Source of the DNA: Streptomyces roseoverticillatus
GTDB taxonomy: Bacteria; Actinomycetota; Actinomycetes; Streptomycetales; Streptomycetaceae
Length of the DNA: 64,000 nucleotides
Assembly: GCF_000719265.1 (NCBI RefSeq)
Contig: NZ_JOFL01000002.1
Span: 62,001-126,000 of the forward strand
Reading direction: 5' to 3'
Shown in pieces: positions 16,139 through 23,806 of this stretch. The position numbers and the translations under genes were made by a program. Under the pieces are notes generated by a model. It was not told the DNA's origin. It was given only the letters and a program-made list of their open reading frames with translations, and searched no databases. Each line of letters begins with the position of its first letter. Position 1 is the first letter of the stretch.

Positions 16139-16321
16139 TCACGCGCCGGAAGTTCCGCTTCGCCCTTCCCGCAACTTCCGCAGCAGTTCCCGCTTCTGGG
16201 CCGCCGCGTCGACGCCGCCGCCCGCGCGCCCGCCCCGGCCGCCGCCGCGCAGGGCGCTGCGGGAGAGGTTGCTGCGGGTGCCGCCGACTCCGAGCATGCT
16301 GCCCGCACCGCTTCGGCTCAT
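16139..16321 (-). CDS. DUF6243 small protein
   Basis: A 60-residue basic, glycine-rich protein with the DUF6243 pattern: MSRSGAGSMLGVGGTR, LSR.ALRGGGRGGR, then an amphipathic AQKRELLRKLREG helix. The function is unknown; the charge and glycine content suggest nucleic-acid or ribosome association, but this is a guess. It is divergent from the TetR gene, and its start lies only 20 bp from the first of three TetR-type operators, so it is probably the regulator's target or co-target. Confidence 0.8.
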   Translation of the reverse strand: MSRSGAGSMLGVGGTRSNLSRSALRGGGRGGRAGGGVDAAAQKRELLRKLREGRSGTSGA

Positions 16322-16340
16322 GGGGTTCTCCCTTCATCGG

Positions 16341-16359
16341 GCGAGACGTTCCGTCTCGC
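16341..16359. promoter_or_regulatory. TetR-type operator, site 1
   Basis: GCGAGACGTTCCGTCTCGC is a perfect 19-bp palindrome with 8-bp arms and a 3-bp centre. It lies 20 bp upstream of the DUF6243 start, on the minus-strand promoter side. Confidence 0.75.
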
Positions 16360-16378
16360 GTTGAGGTGCCAGCATTCA

Positions 16379-16415
16379 ACGAGACGTTGCGTCTTGTCAA
16401 GACGATACGTCTCGC
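16379..16415. promoter_or_regulatory. TetR-type operators, sites 2 and 3 (abutting)
   Basis: ACGAGACGTTGCGTCTTGT (16379-16397) and TCAAGACGATACGTCTCGC (16397-16415) share the AGACG-N3-CGTCT core of site 1. Their centres are 18 bp apart, and the pair ends 24 bp before the tetR start. Autoregulation plus control of the divergent gene is expected. Confidence 0.75.
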
Positions 16416-16438
16416 TTCAGCGTCGCTAGGATGCCGCC

Positions 16439-17056
16439 ATGACCGACGTCCCCACCCCGACGCCCAAGGCCCCCGACGCCTCCCGCCGCAGCGAGCGCTC
16501 CCGCCGTGCGATCCTCGACGCCGCCCTGGAGCTCGTCGGCGAGTCCGGCTTCGCGAAGCTCACCATCGAGGCCATCGCCGCCCGCGCCGGCGTCGGCAAG
16601 CAGACCATCTACCGCTGGTGGCCCTCCAAGGCCGCGGTCCTCTTCGAGGCCTGCGTCCCCGAGGGCATCGACCCCGCCTCCATCGAGCTCCCCGACACCG
16701 GCGACATCGCCGCCGACCTGAAGACCGTGCTGCGCGCCACCGTCGACGATCTCAACGACGCGCGCCTCGACGCCCCCACCCGCGCCCTGACCGCCGAGAC
16801 CGCCAACGACCCCGAGCTCGGCCGCGCCCTCACCGAGAAGGTCCTCGAACCCCAGCTCCAGGCCTACGTCCGGCGGCTGCGCGCCGCCCAGGAAGCGGGC
16901 CAGGTCGACCCGGACACCGACGTCCGCATCGCCCTGGAACTGCTGGTCGGCCCGCTCTTCCACCGCTGGCAGACCCGCACCCTGCCGCTCACCCACGCCT
17001 ACGCCGACACCGTCGTCGACCTGGCCCTGCGCGGCATGGCCCCGCGGCTCCCCTAG
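16439..17056 (+). CDS. TetR-family transcriptional regulator
   Basis: A 205-residue TetR repressor. The N-terminal HTH (about 20-65) reads RRAILDAALELVGESGFAKLTIEAIAARAGVGKQTIYRWWPSKAAV, with the recognition helix at GVGKQTIYRWW. The all-helical C-terminal half is of the TetR_C type that binds small hydrophobic ligands. It is divergent from the DUF6243 gene, with three copies of AGACG-N3-CGTCT between them, so it most likely binds these sites. No transporter or enzyme adjoins it to indicate the ligand. Confidence 0.9.
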   Translation: MTDVPTPTPKAPDASRRSERSRRAILDAALELVGESGFAKLTIEAIAARAGVGKQTIYRWWPSKAAVLFEACVPEGIDPASIELPDTGDIAADLKTVLRATVDDLNDARLDAPTRALTAETANDPELGRALTEKVLEPQLQAYVRRLRAAQEAGQVDPDTDVRIALELLVGPLFHRWQTRTLPLTHAYADTVVDLALRGMAPRLP

Positions 17057-17228
17057 CCCCTGCCCGGTCCGTCACTCGTCCGGAGGAGCCGCCCGGGGCG
17101 GCGGGGAGAAGGGCGGCCCCGCCCGCGCGAGCGGCCGGTCTCACACCCCCTGGATACGTCCGACGGTCACACCAGGCGCAGGATGGTGGCAGCATTGACC
17201 GGAGACCGCGGTCGAAGTGAGGGGATAG

Positions 17229-17951
17229 ATGGAACGCAAGAGCAGGTTCTCCCAGTGGCTGCGCCGCCCCAGGAGCGGAGCGGGCGGCGGTACGGGTACC
17301 GGTGCGGCGGACAGCGCCGCCCGCGAGGAACTGCTCCTGGCCGCGGCGGCCGCAGGCTTCCCGCTGGCCCCGGCCGCCTACCCGTCCGGGTACGGCTGTT
17401 CCTGCGAGCGCATCGGCTGTCCCACCCCGGGCCGCCACCCGGTCTCCTTCGCCTGGCAGACGCTGGCCACCACCGACGCCGAGAAGGTCACGGCATGGCT
17501 GCGCGGCCAGCCCGAGGCCAACTTCGTCACCGCCACCGGCATCGCCCACGACGTCCTCGACGTGCCCGTGGATGCCGGCCGGCAGGCCCTGGAGCGGCTG
17601 CAGAAAGCCGGCGTCGAGACGGGCCCCGTGGCCACCGTCGCCCCCGACCGCATGCTCTTCTTCACCGCCACCCGCGGCACCCCGGACGACGAGGACGAGT
17701 GGTGGCCCTGCGAGCTCGACTGCCATCCCGAGACGATGGACGAACATCCCGGCCTGCGCTGGCACTGCCGCGGGAGCTATGTACTGCTGCCCCCCTCGCG
17801 CCTGCCGGAGGACGCCGGAGTCGCCTGGCTGCAGGGCCCCGAGCGGCCCCTGCCGGATCCGCTGACGCTCCTGGAGACCCTCACGGACGCCTGCGCCCAG
17901 TACGCGGGGGACCGCCCCGACCACGAGGCGGCCTGGCCCATCGGCCGCTGA
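17229..17951 (+). CDS. Stand-alone primase-polymerase (AEP)-like domain protein
   Basis: A 240-residue protein resembling the N-terminal bifunctional DNA primase/polymerase domain. Marks are the early GYGCSCERIGCPTPGRHP Cys/His cluster (about 58-74), NFVTATGIAHDVLDVPVDAG (about 98-117) in the position of the catalytic DxD strand, and RGSYVLLPPS near the C-terminus. The DxD position reads DVP, and no helicase domain follows. It is therefore probably a non-catalytic, nucleotide-binding relative common in Streptomyces rather than a working primase. GAGGGG precedes the ATG. It is convergent with the lipoprotein gene. Confidence 0.75.
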   Translation: MERKSRFSQWLRRPRSGAGGGTGTGAADSAAREELLLAAAAAGFPLAPAAYPSGYGCSCERIGCPTPGRHPVSFAWQTLATTDAEKVTAWLRGQPEANFVTATGIAHDVLDVPVDAGRQALERLQKAGVETGPVATVAPDRMLFFTATRGTPDDEDEWWPCELDCHPETMDEHPGLRWHCRGSYVLLPPSRLPEDAGVAWLQGPERPLPDPLTLLETLTDACAQYAGDRPDHEAAWPIGR

Positions 17952-17966
17952 GCCGCCGGGACCGCC

Positions 17967-18100
17967 TGCCCGGCGCTGCGAAGGACCGCTTCTGCCCGGC
18001 GCTGCGAAGGACCCGCTTCCGCCCGGCCGCTTCTGGCCGGACTGCTTCCTTCCGGATACTGCCCGGCCGCTTCGGCTCCGCCCGGCCGCTTCCGCCTCTA
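17967..18100. repeat. Short imperfect tandem repeats between convergent genes
   Basis: TGCCCGGCGCTGCGAAGGACC(C)GCTTC occurs twice with a 26-bp period (17967 and 17993). It is followed by three looser copies of GCCCGGCCGCTTC up to about 18091. The stretch lies between the stops of the AEP-like gene and the lipoprotein gene, and no gene is visible in it. Confidence 0.65.
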
Positions 18101-18116
18101 TGCGCCGGCCGCGAGG

Positions 18117-19112
18117 CTACTCGCCCTGCGCCGCCGTCATCGTGTCGATCCGGTTGAGGAAGTTGATCATCCCGCCGTCCGCGTCCCGCGGAGGCACCTC
18201 GACCGCCGCCTCCGAGACCCGCGTGTACGTCACCGAGCGCTTGAGGTCGCCCTTCAGCAGCGCCTTCGTCCGCGGGTCGGTGACCGCGGGCCGCAGCCCC
18301 TCGGCCATCGTCCGCTTCTCCCGGTGGTGCGCGGTGAAGAACACCAGCGCGCCGCCGCCCTTGACCCGCAGCGCCGGGGCGGGGAAGGCGGGGGCCTGCT
18401 CCGGGGTGTCGATGAACTCCGTCCAGAACGTGGTCGTACGGCGCACCTTGTCGCGCTCTTCCCGCAGCCCCGTCGTGCGCGGCCCCGGCACGAAGTCCCT
18501 GCCCCGGCCGGTGCGGAGGAAGTCGGTGTAGGCGGCGCTCACCTTGCCGGGGTCGGCCGTCAGGCCGTGGTCCTTGCCCTTGGCCGCGGGGACGGCCTCC
18601 GCGTAACCGTCCTTGTCCGTCACGAACTCCGGGACCTTGCCCGGGTTCACGATCGACAGGTAGGCGGCCTTCCACGGCTCCTTCACCCCGTACCGCGTGA
18701 AGACCACGAGCCAGCGGTTGCCGTCGCGGTTGCTGCGCGTGTCGGCGAGGAAGAACTTCGGCCAGCCGGCCTGCTTCGGGACGGTGAACCGGGCGTCGTC
18801 CAGGACCAGGGCGGGGTAATCGGGATTGCCGCCGGGCGTCTGCGCGCTCTGCGCCGCCAGGTCGGACCTGCCTATCTCGGCCAGGGCACCGGTCTCGACC
18901 CGGGCGATGACGCCCGGGTCGAGCTTGCGGTAACCCTCGTTGTAGCCGCCGGTGAAGGCCTTGAGGGCCTTGGCGGCCTCAGCCTTGTCCACCGACGGGA
19001 CGATCTCCCGTTCGCCGTGCACCGTCATGCACCCGGTCGCCGTCAGCAGCAGCGCCGCCGCCGTCACGGCCGTTCGCGTCGTGCGCGGTCTGCCGGCCCG
19101 CCGTCGTCTCAT
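18117..19112 (-). CDS. Lipoprotein downstream of efeU, function unknown
   Basis: A 331-residue secreted lipoprotein: a twin-Arg-rich basic start, a hydrophobic stretch and the lipobox TATGC (Cys28). The mature part is soluble with no metal motif I recognise; NEGYRKLDPGVIARVETGAL near residue 60 resembles secreted proteins of the SnoaL/NTF2-like size class, but I would not assign it. It is the last gene of the efeO-efeB-efeU run. Its first 134 bp overlap the 3' end of efeU in another frame, so tight co-expression is expected. An accessory role in ferrous iron uptake is an inference from position. Confidence 0.75.
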   Translation of the reverse strand: MRRRRAGRPRTTRTAVTAAALLLTATGCMTVHGEREIVPSVDKAEAAKALKAFTGGYNEGYRKLDPGVIARVETGALAEIGRSDLAAQSAQTPGGNPDYPALVLDDARFTVPKQAGWPKFFLADTRSNRDGNRWLVVFTRYGVKEPWKAAYLSIVNPGKVPEFVTDKDGYAEAVPAAKGKDHGLTADPGKVSAAYTDFLRTGRGRDFVPGPRTTGLREERDKVRRTTTFWTEFIDTPEQAPAFPAPALRVKGGGALVFFTAHHREKRTMAEGLRPAVTDPRTKALLKGDLKRSVTYTRVSEAAVEVPPRDADGGMINFLNRIDTMTAAQGE

Positions 19113-19947
19113 CGGGCTTCGACTCCTTGGTGGCTGCTCGGTTCGGCGCCACCCTACCCGGGGCGAAGAACACCAGGAGGGTGGGGACCAGATACAGCGC
19201 CCACACCGCCACCTGCAGCCAGGTCGGGTCCGGCTGGAAGTTGAACACGCCCTTGAGCAGGGTGCCGTACCAGCTGTCGACCGGGATCTGCTCGCTGATG
19301 TCGAAGGCCTTGTCGCCCAGGCCCGGCAGGACGTCGGCCTCCTGCAGGTCGTGGAAGCCGTAGGCGAGCACGCCCGCCGCGACCACGATCAGCATGGCGC
19401 CGGTCCACGTGAAGAACTTCGCCAGGTTGATCTTGAGCGCGCCGCGGTAGAACAGCCAGCCCAGCACCACGGCGGTCAGCAGCCCGAGCAGCGCGCCGAC
19501 CAGCGGCCGGACGCCGTCGTCGGTGGCCTGCACAGCCGTCCAGATGAACAGCGCGGTCTCCAGGCCCTCCCGGCCCACGGCCAGGAAGGCGGTGACGACG
19601 AGCGCGGTCGTGCCCATCGCGAGCGCGGCGTCCAGCTTGCCGTGCAGCTCCTTCTTCAGGTGCCGCGCGGTGCGCCGCATCCAGAAGACCATCCACGTCA
19701 CCAGGCCGACGGCGATGACCGACAGAGAGCCGCCGAGCATCTCCTGGGCCTCGAAGGTCATCGTCTGCGAGCCGTACTGGAGCAGTGCGCCGAAGCCCAT
19801 GCTGAGCAGCACGGCCACGGCGATGCCGGCCCACACCGGGCGCAGGGCGTCCCGGCGCTTGGTCTTGACCAGGTAGGCGACGAGGATGCACACGACCAGG
19901 CTGGCCTCCAGGCCCTCGCGCAGGCCGATCAGGTAGTTGCCGAACAT
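18979..19947 (-). CDS. efeU: EfeU ferrous/ferric iron permease (FTR1 family)
   Basis: A 322-residue membrane permease, the channel of the EfeUOB system that takes up ferrous iron. Seven hydrophobic helices are visible. The two REGLE iron-transport motifs are present (IGLREGLEASL near residue 9 and VGREGLETALF near residue 125). The chain is about 35-40 residues longer than usual: after LVPTLLVFFAPGR the hydrophilic tail runs through DNA that also encodes the signal peptide of the next lipoprotein. It starts 31 bp after efeB. The iron box upstream of efeO implies repression by a DmdR/IdeR-type regulator when iron is plentiful. Confidence 0.92.
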   Translation of the reverse strand: MFGNYLIGLREGLEASLVVCILVAYLVKTKRRDALRPVWAGIAVAVLLSMGFGALLQYGSQTMTFEAQEMLGGSLSVIAVGLVTWMVFWMRRTARHLKKELHGKLDAALAMGTTALVVTAFLAVGREGLETALFIWTAVQATDDGVRPLVGALLGLLTAVVLGWLFYRGALKINLAKFFTWTGAMLIVVAAGVLAYGFHDLQEADVLPGLGDKAFDISEQIPVDSWYGTLLKGVFNFQPDPTWLQVAVWALYLVPTLLVFFAPGRVAPNRAATKESKPDETTAGRQTAHDANGRDGGGAAADGDRVHDGARRTGDRPVGGQG

Positions 19948-19978
19948 GCGGCACCTCCGTTCAGGAAGGACAGTCGGG

Positions 19979-21316
19979 TCACGCGAACAGGGCCTTGGCC
20001 CACCAGTCGCCCTTGTCGCGGACGCCCGGCGGCACGGCGAAGACCGCCGAACCCACGTGCTGGATGTACTCGTTGAGGGCGTCGTTGCGCGCCAGGTTCG
20101 TCTGCAGCGGCACGAAGCCGTCGCGGACGTCCTTCTGGTAGGCGATGAAGAACAGCCCGGCGTCCAGCCGGCCCAGTCCGTCGGTGCCGTCCGTGAAGGA
20201 GTAGCCGCGGCGCAGGATCGTCACCCCGTTGTTGCTGTCCGGGTGGGCGAGGCGCACGTGCGCGTCGGGCTTCATGGCCTTCAGCAGCGGCTCGTCGTGC
20301 TCGCGCTGCTTGCCGACGGGCGCGCCCTCGGCCTTGTCGCGGCCGAAGACGTCCTCCTGCTCGGCGAGCGAGGTGCGGTCCCAGGTCTCGATGTGCATCC
20401 GGATGCGGCGCGCGACCAGGTAGGAGCCGCCGACCATCCAGTCCGGGCCCTCCTTCCCGCCGACCCACACGTGCTTGCCGAGGCGGTCGGTCTCGGTGCC
20501 CGCGATGTTCCGGGTGCCGTCCTTGAAGCCCATCATGTTGCGCGGTGTCTGGGCGTCCGGCGTCGTCGAGGACGTCTTGCCGAAGCCGAGCTGCGACCAG
20601 CGGATCGCGACCTTGCCCATGCCGATGCGGGCCAGGTTGCGGATCGCGTGCACCGCGACCTGCGGGTCGTCGGCGCAGGCCTGGACGCACAGGTCGCCGC
20701 CGCTGCGGGCCGCGTCGAGGTTGTCGCCGGGGAAGGCCGGCAGGTCGATCAGGGCCTTGGGGCGGCGGTCCCTGATGCCGAAGCGGTCCTTGCCGTCCTT
20801 CTCGAACAGGCCGGGGCCGACGCCGAAGGTGAGGGTCAGCCGGGACGGCTTGAGGCCGAGGGCCTCGCCGGTGTCGTCCGGCGGCAGCTCGTCGTTGTCC
20901 TGGACGGCGCCCTCGCCCACCTCGTGGCCCGCGGTCATCCGCGCGGCGGCGGCCGTCCACTCCTGCAGCATCTTCACCAGGGCGGCGCGGTCGGTCGTCG
21001 TCACGTCGAAGGCGGCGAAGTGCAGCCGGTCCTGGACCGGGGTGGCGATGCCGGCCTGGTGCTCGCCGAGGAAGGGCACCGCGTCGCCGGCCGAGGCGGC
21101 CGGGGCGGCGTCCTCGCCGAGGCGCAGCGCGGTGGCGGTGCCGCCCGCGACCGCGGCGCCGAGCGCGAGGCCGGCACCGCCCCAGCCGAGGACGGAGCGG
21201 CGGGAGGGCTTGGCGGCTGCGGGCGCGCTCTCCGGGGAGTCCGCGGCGGTGGTGCCGGTGCTGCCGGTCGGGTCCGTCGGGTCCGTCGTGTTCGTCTTGC
21301 TCGTCTTGTCCGTCAT
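19979..21316 (-). CDS. efeB: EfeB deferrochelatase / DyP-type peroxidase, Tat-exported
   Basis: A 445-residue haem-dependent dye-decolorising peroxidase, the second component of EfeUOB. It is exported folded: PSRRSVLGWGGAGLALGAA (about residues 37-56) is a Tat signal after an unusually Thr/Asp/Pro-rich N-terminal extension. The DyP fold is shown by MMGFKDGTRN (distal Asp) and the proximal-His region toward the end (VRLAHPDSNNGVTILRRGYSF). It may oxidise Fe(II) or remove iron from haem. It lies 14 bp after efeO and 31 bp before efeU. Confidence 0.93.
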   Translation of the reverse strand: MTDKTSKTNTTDPTDPTGSTGTTAADSPESAPAAAKPSRRSVLGWGGAGLALGAAVAGGTATALRLGEDAAPAASAGDAVPFLGEHQAGIATPVQDRLHFAAFDVTTTDRAALVKMLQEWTAAAARMTAGHEVGEGAVQDNDELPPDDTGEALGLKPSRLTLTFGVGPGLFEKDGKDRFGIRDRRPKALIDLPAFPGDNLDAARSGGDLCVQACADDPQVAVHAIRNLARIGMGKVAIRWSQLGFGKTSSTTPDAQTPRNMMGFKDGTRNIAGTETDRLGKHVWVGGKEGPDWMVGGSYLVARRIRMHIETWDRTSLAEQEDVFGRDKAEGAPVGKQREHDEPLLKAMKPDAHVRLAHPDSNNGVTILRRGYSFTDGTDGLGRLDAGLFFIAYQKDVRDGFVPLQTNLARNDALNEYIQHVGSAVFAVPPGVRDKGDWWAKALFA

Positions 21317-21330
21317 CGGAAGTTCCCCCG

Positions 21331-22464
21331 TTACTTCGCGACGGCGCCGGCGAGCTTGGACAGGGGCTCCGCGAGGGCGTTCACGGCGTCGGACAGCTTC
21401 TTGCGGTCGTCCTTGCCGACGCTGTCGTACGCCTTGAAGGAGTCGCCGTCGCGGTACTCGCCGAGCAGCGTCTTCAGGGCGGCGAACTGCTTGTCGAGCT
21501 CCGTGACGAGCGCGGCGTCGCTCTTGGCGGCGACGGGCTTCAGCAGCTCGTAGGACTTCTCGGCGCCCTCGACGTTGGCCTGGAAGTCGACGAGGTCGGT
21601 GTGGCTGTAGCGCTCCTCCTCACCGGTGACCTTGCCGGTCGCCACCTCGTCGAGCAGCTCCTTGGCGCCGTTGGCCATGCTGGTCGGGGTGATCTCGGCG
21701 GTGCCGACGCGCTTCTGCCAGTCCTTGAGGTCCGTCATCAGCTGGTCGGCCAGCTTCTTGTCGTCCTCGTCGATCTTCTTCTCGTCCCAGAGCGACTTCT
21801 CCAGCTTGTGCCAGCCGGTCCACTTCTGGTCCTTCTCCAGGCCGTCCTCGCGGACGTCGACCTTCGGGTCGATGTCACCGAAGGACTCCGCGACCGGCTC
21901 GGTGCGCTCCCAGCCGATGCGGGAGACCGCGTAGAGCTTCTTCGCCTCGTCGACGTCGCCGCTCTTGACCGCGTCGGCGAACTTCTGCGCCGCCGGGATC
22001 GTCTCGTCGGCCTGCGCCTGGGCGTACTTGCGGTACTCGGCGACCGCCTTGTCCAGCTCCGGGTTCGCCTTCTCCGCCTTGCCGCCGCCGGTCACCGTGA
22101 TCTTCTGGCGGATGCCGTCGCCCTTCATACCGGGCTTGCAGGCGATTTCGTAGTCGCCCGACTTCTTGATCGTCGCGGTGATCTCGGCCTTGGTCTTCGG
22201 GCCTATGTTCTCCCGCTCCGTCACGATCCGGTCGCCCGCGGCGTACACGTAGACCTCGGTGACCTTCGAGCCGGCGTTCTCGATGTTGATCTTTATATGC
22301 CCGGCGGGGAACGAGGTCTTCGAGACCTCGCACTTGTCGTCGGAGGCGGTGACCTTGATCGCGTCCGAGTCCTTGCTGTCCGACTTCTCGGCGCAGCCGG
22401 ACACGGCGGTCAGGGCCGCGGCCGCGGCGACGGCGGCTATGGCGGAGGAGCGGAAGGCGCGCAT
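21331..22464 (-). CDS. efeO: EfeO iron-binding lipoprotein (cupredoxin plus M75 domain)
   Basis: A 377-residue component of EfeUOB that gathers iron or periplasmic metal for EfeU. The ATG at 22464 gives a lipoprotein signal with the lipobox VSGC (Cys24); the open frame 19 codons longer lacks this. A cupredoxin-like domain (about 35-130, SFPAGHIKINIENAGSKVTEVYVY) is followed by a helical peptidase-M75-type domain containing the HxxE metal motif WHKLEKSL. It heads the operon efeO-efeB-efeU-lipoprotein and has an iron box about 95 bp upstream. Confidence 0.93.
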   Translation of the reverse strand: MRAFRSSAIAAVAAAAALTAVSGCAEKSDSKDSDAIKVTASDDKCEVSKTSFPAGHIKINIENAGSKVTEVYVYAAGDRIVTERENIGPKTKAEITATIKKSGDYEIACKPGMKGDGIRQKITVTGGGKAEKANPELDKAVAEYRKYAQAQADETIPAAQKFADAVKSGDVDEAKKLYAVSRIGWERTEPVAESFGDIDPKVDVREDGLEKDQKWTGWHKLEKSLWDEKKIDEDDKKLADQLMTDLKDWQKRVGTAEITPTSMANGAKELLDEVATGKVTGEEERYSHTDLVDFQANVEGAEKSYELLKPVAAKSDAALVTELDKQFAALKTLLGEYRDGDSFKAYDSVGKDDRKKLSDAVNALAEPLSKLAGAVAK

Positions 22465-22558
22465 AGGGGCTCCAGGCGTGCTCGGAGAGGACGGAAAGGA
22501 CGTACACGCCATAAACGGCATGGCTGAAATGCAGCTGGCCGAATAAGGCCGCCCTAAC

Positions 22559-22577
22559 TTATCTGAGGCTTGCCTAC
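22559..22577. promoter_or_regulatory. Iron box upstream of efeO
   Basis: TTATCTGAGGCTTGCCTAC matches 13 of 19 positions of the DtxR-type consensus, weaker than the other boxes. It is placed between the hmuV stop and the efeO start, where it can serve only the efe operon. Confidence 0.6.
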
Positions 22578-22608
22578 CCTGTTCCCGGAACGGTGCGTGA
22601 TTCTGCTC

Positions 22609-23463
22609 TCACGAGGCAAAATCTCGTCCCGCGCGCCACGGGATCACCAATGGTTCACCGGTACGCGGATGATCAATTACCTCCACCGGCTGCAAATAGA
22701 CACGAGTGAGCAACTCCGCTTCGAGTACGCGGGCCGGCGGGCCCTCCGCCGCGACCTGCCCCCCGTGCAGCACCGCCACCCGGTCCGCGTAGGCGCCCGC
22801 GAGCCCGAGATCGTGCAGCACGACCACGACGGCCGCTCCGGCTGCCGCCCGCTCGCGGCAGATCCGCAGCACCAGCTCCTGGTGCCGCAGGTCCAGCGCG
22901 GCGGTCGGCTCGTCCAGCAACAGGAGCGGGGTGCGCTGCGCGAGGACGCGCGCCAGCGCGACCCTCGCCCGTTCGCCGCCCGAGAGCGCGGCGAACGGGC
23001 GGGAGGCGAATCCGGTCACCTCCGCGGCGGCCATCGCCTCCCCCACGGCCGCGTCGTCCTCGCCCTCGGCGGGCGTCCCGGCCCAGGGCGCGCGGCCCAT
23101 CCGCACGACCTCCTCCACCGGGAACGGGAACGACAGCTCGGCCGACTGCGGCAGGACGGCCCGGCGCAGGGCGAGTTCGGCGGCCGACCAGGCGGCGGCC
23201 GGCTCGCCGTCGATCCGCACCTCGCCGGCCGCGGCGGGCAGGTCGTGCGCGAGCGCGGCCAGGAGCGTGGACTTGCCGGCGCCGTTGGGGCCGACGAGGG
23301 CGAGCACCTCGCCCGCGGCGACGCCCAGATCGACGCCGTCGAGGACGGCACGCCCGCCGAGCCGCACGCAGAGCGAACGGGCTTCGGCGAGCACGGTGCC
23401 GAGGGGGACGGGGGCGGGAAGCCGCCGCCTCCGGGCTCGCCCGCCGAACAGCGCGAGGGTCAT
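22609..23463 (-). CDS. hmuV: Haem ABC transporter ATP-binding protein
   Basis: A 284-residue ABC ATPase that powers haem import with HmuU. It has Walker A GPNGAGKST, signature LSGGERARVALARV, Walker B LLLLDEPTAAL and the H-loop VVLHD; VYLQPVEVIDHPRTG near the end is typical of HmuV/FecE-type proteins. The ATG at 23463 has AAGGAG 7 bp upstream. The frame is open for another 104 codons upstream, but that stretch is the tandem-repeat spacer and not protein-like. hmuU lies 343 bp upstream across that spacer, so transcription from hmuT must read through repeats to reach it. Confidence 0.92.
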   Translation of the reverse strand: MTLALFGGRARRRRLPAPVPLGTVLAEARSLCVRLGGRAVLDGVDLGVAAGEVLALVGPNGAGKSTLLAALAHDLPAAAGEVRIDGEPAAAWSAAELALRRAVLPQSAELSFPFPVEEVVRMGRAPWAGTPAEGEDDAAVGEAMAAAEVTGFASRPFAALSGGERARVALARVLAQRTPLLLLDEPTAALDLRHQELVLRICRERAAAGAAVVVVLHDLGLAGAYADRVAVLHGGQVAAEGPPARVLEAELLTRVYLQPVEVIDHPRTGEPLVIPWRAGRDFAS

Positions 23464-23806
23464 GCGCGGTCTCCTTGCCTGTGCCGGGCGCGCTTGAGCG
23501 GCGAGCCGTGCTCTTCCGAGGGCCCTGCGGCCGGTTGCGACTCCTTCGCGAACCGGGCCTCCGGCCCGACGCCCGCCGGCGCCGGACGCCGGTCCCGAGT
23601 GCGTGCGCTCACGCCCATCCCCCCTGCTTCCGCCGGGTCCTGCGCAGCAGCCAGCTGTGTCTTCCCGGGGGGGGCAACCCCCGGACCCCCGGCCGAAGCC
23701 CGTGCGGCTCACGCCCATCCCCCCTGCTTCCGCCGCGTCCTCCGCAGCAGCCAGCTGTGTCTTCCCGGGGGGCAACCCCCGGACCCCCGGCCGGAACCCG
23801 TGCGGC
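23464..23806. repeat. hmuU-hmuV spacer carrying tandem copies of the hmuU 3' end
   Basis: The 343-bp spacer has no gene. Units of 98-100 bp start at 23607, 23707 and 23805. Each includes the minus-strand stop TGA and the last codons of hmuU (LLRRTRRKQGGWA), followed by a CCCCCCGGG/CCCGGGGGG hairpin. The third unit is the true gene end. The hairpins, GGGGGTTGCCCCCCGGG on the minus strand, could attenuate transcription into hmuV. Confidence 0.85.

Noticed and set aside
17229..17951. Functional replication primase or plasmid-derived replicon
   Set aside because: No helicase domain, origin or partition genes nearby, and the catalytic DxD position is degenerate.
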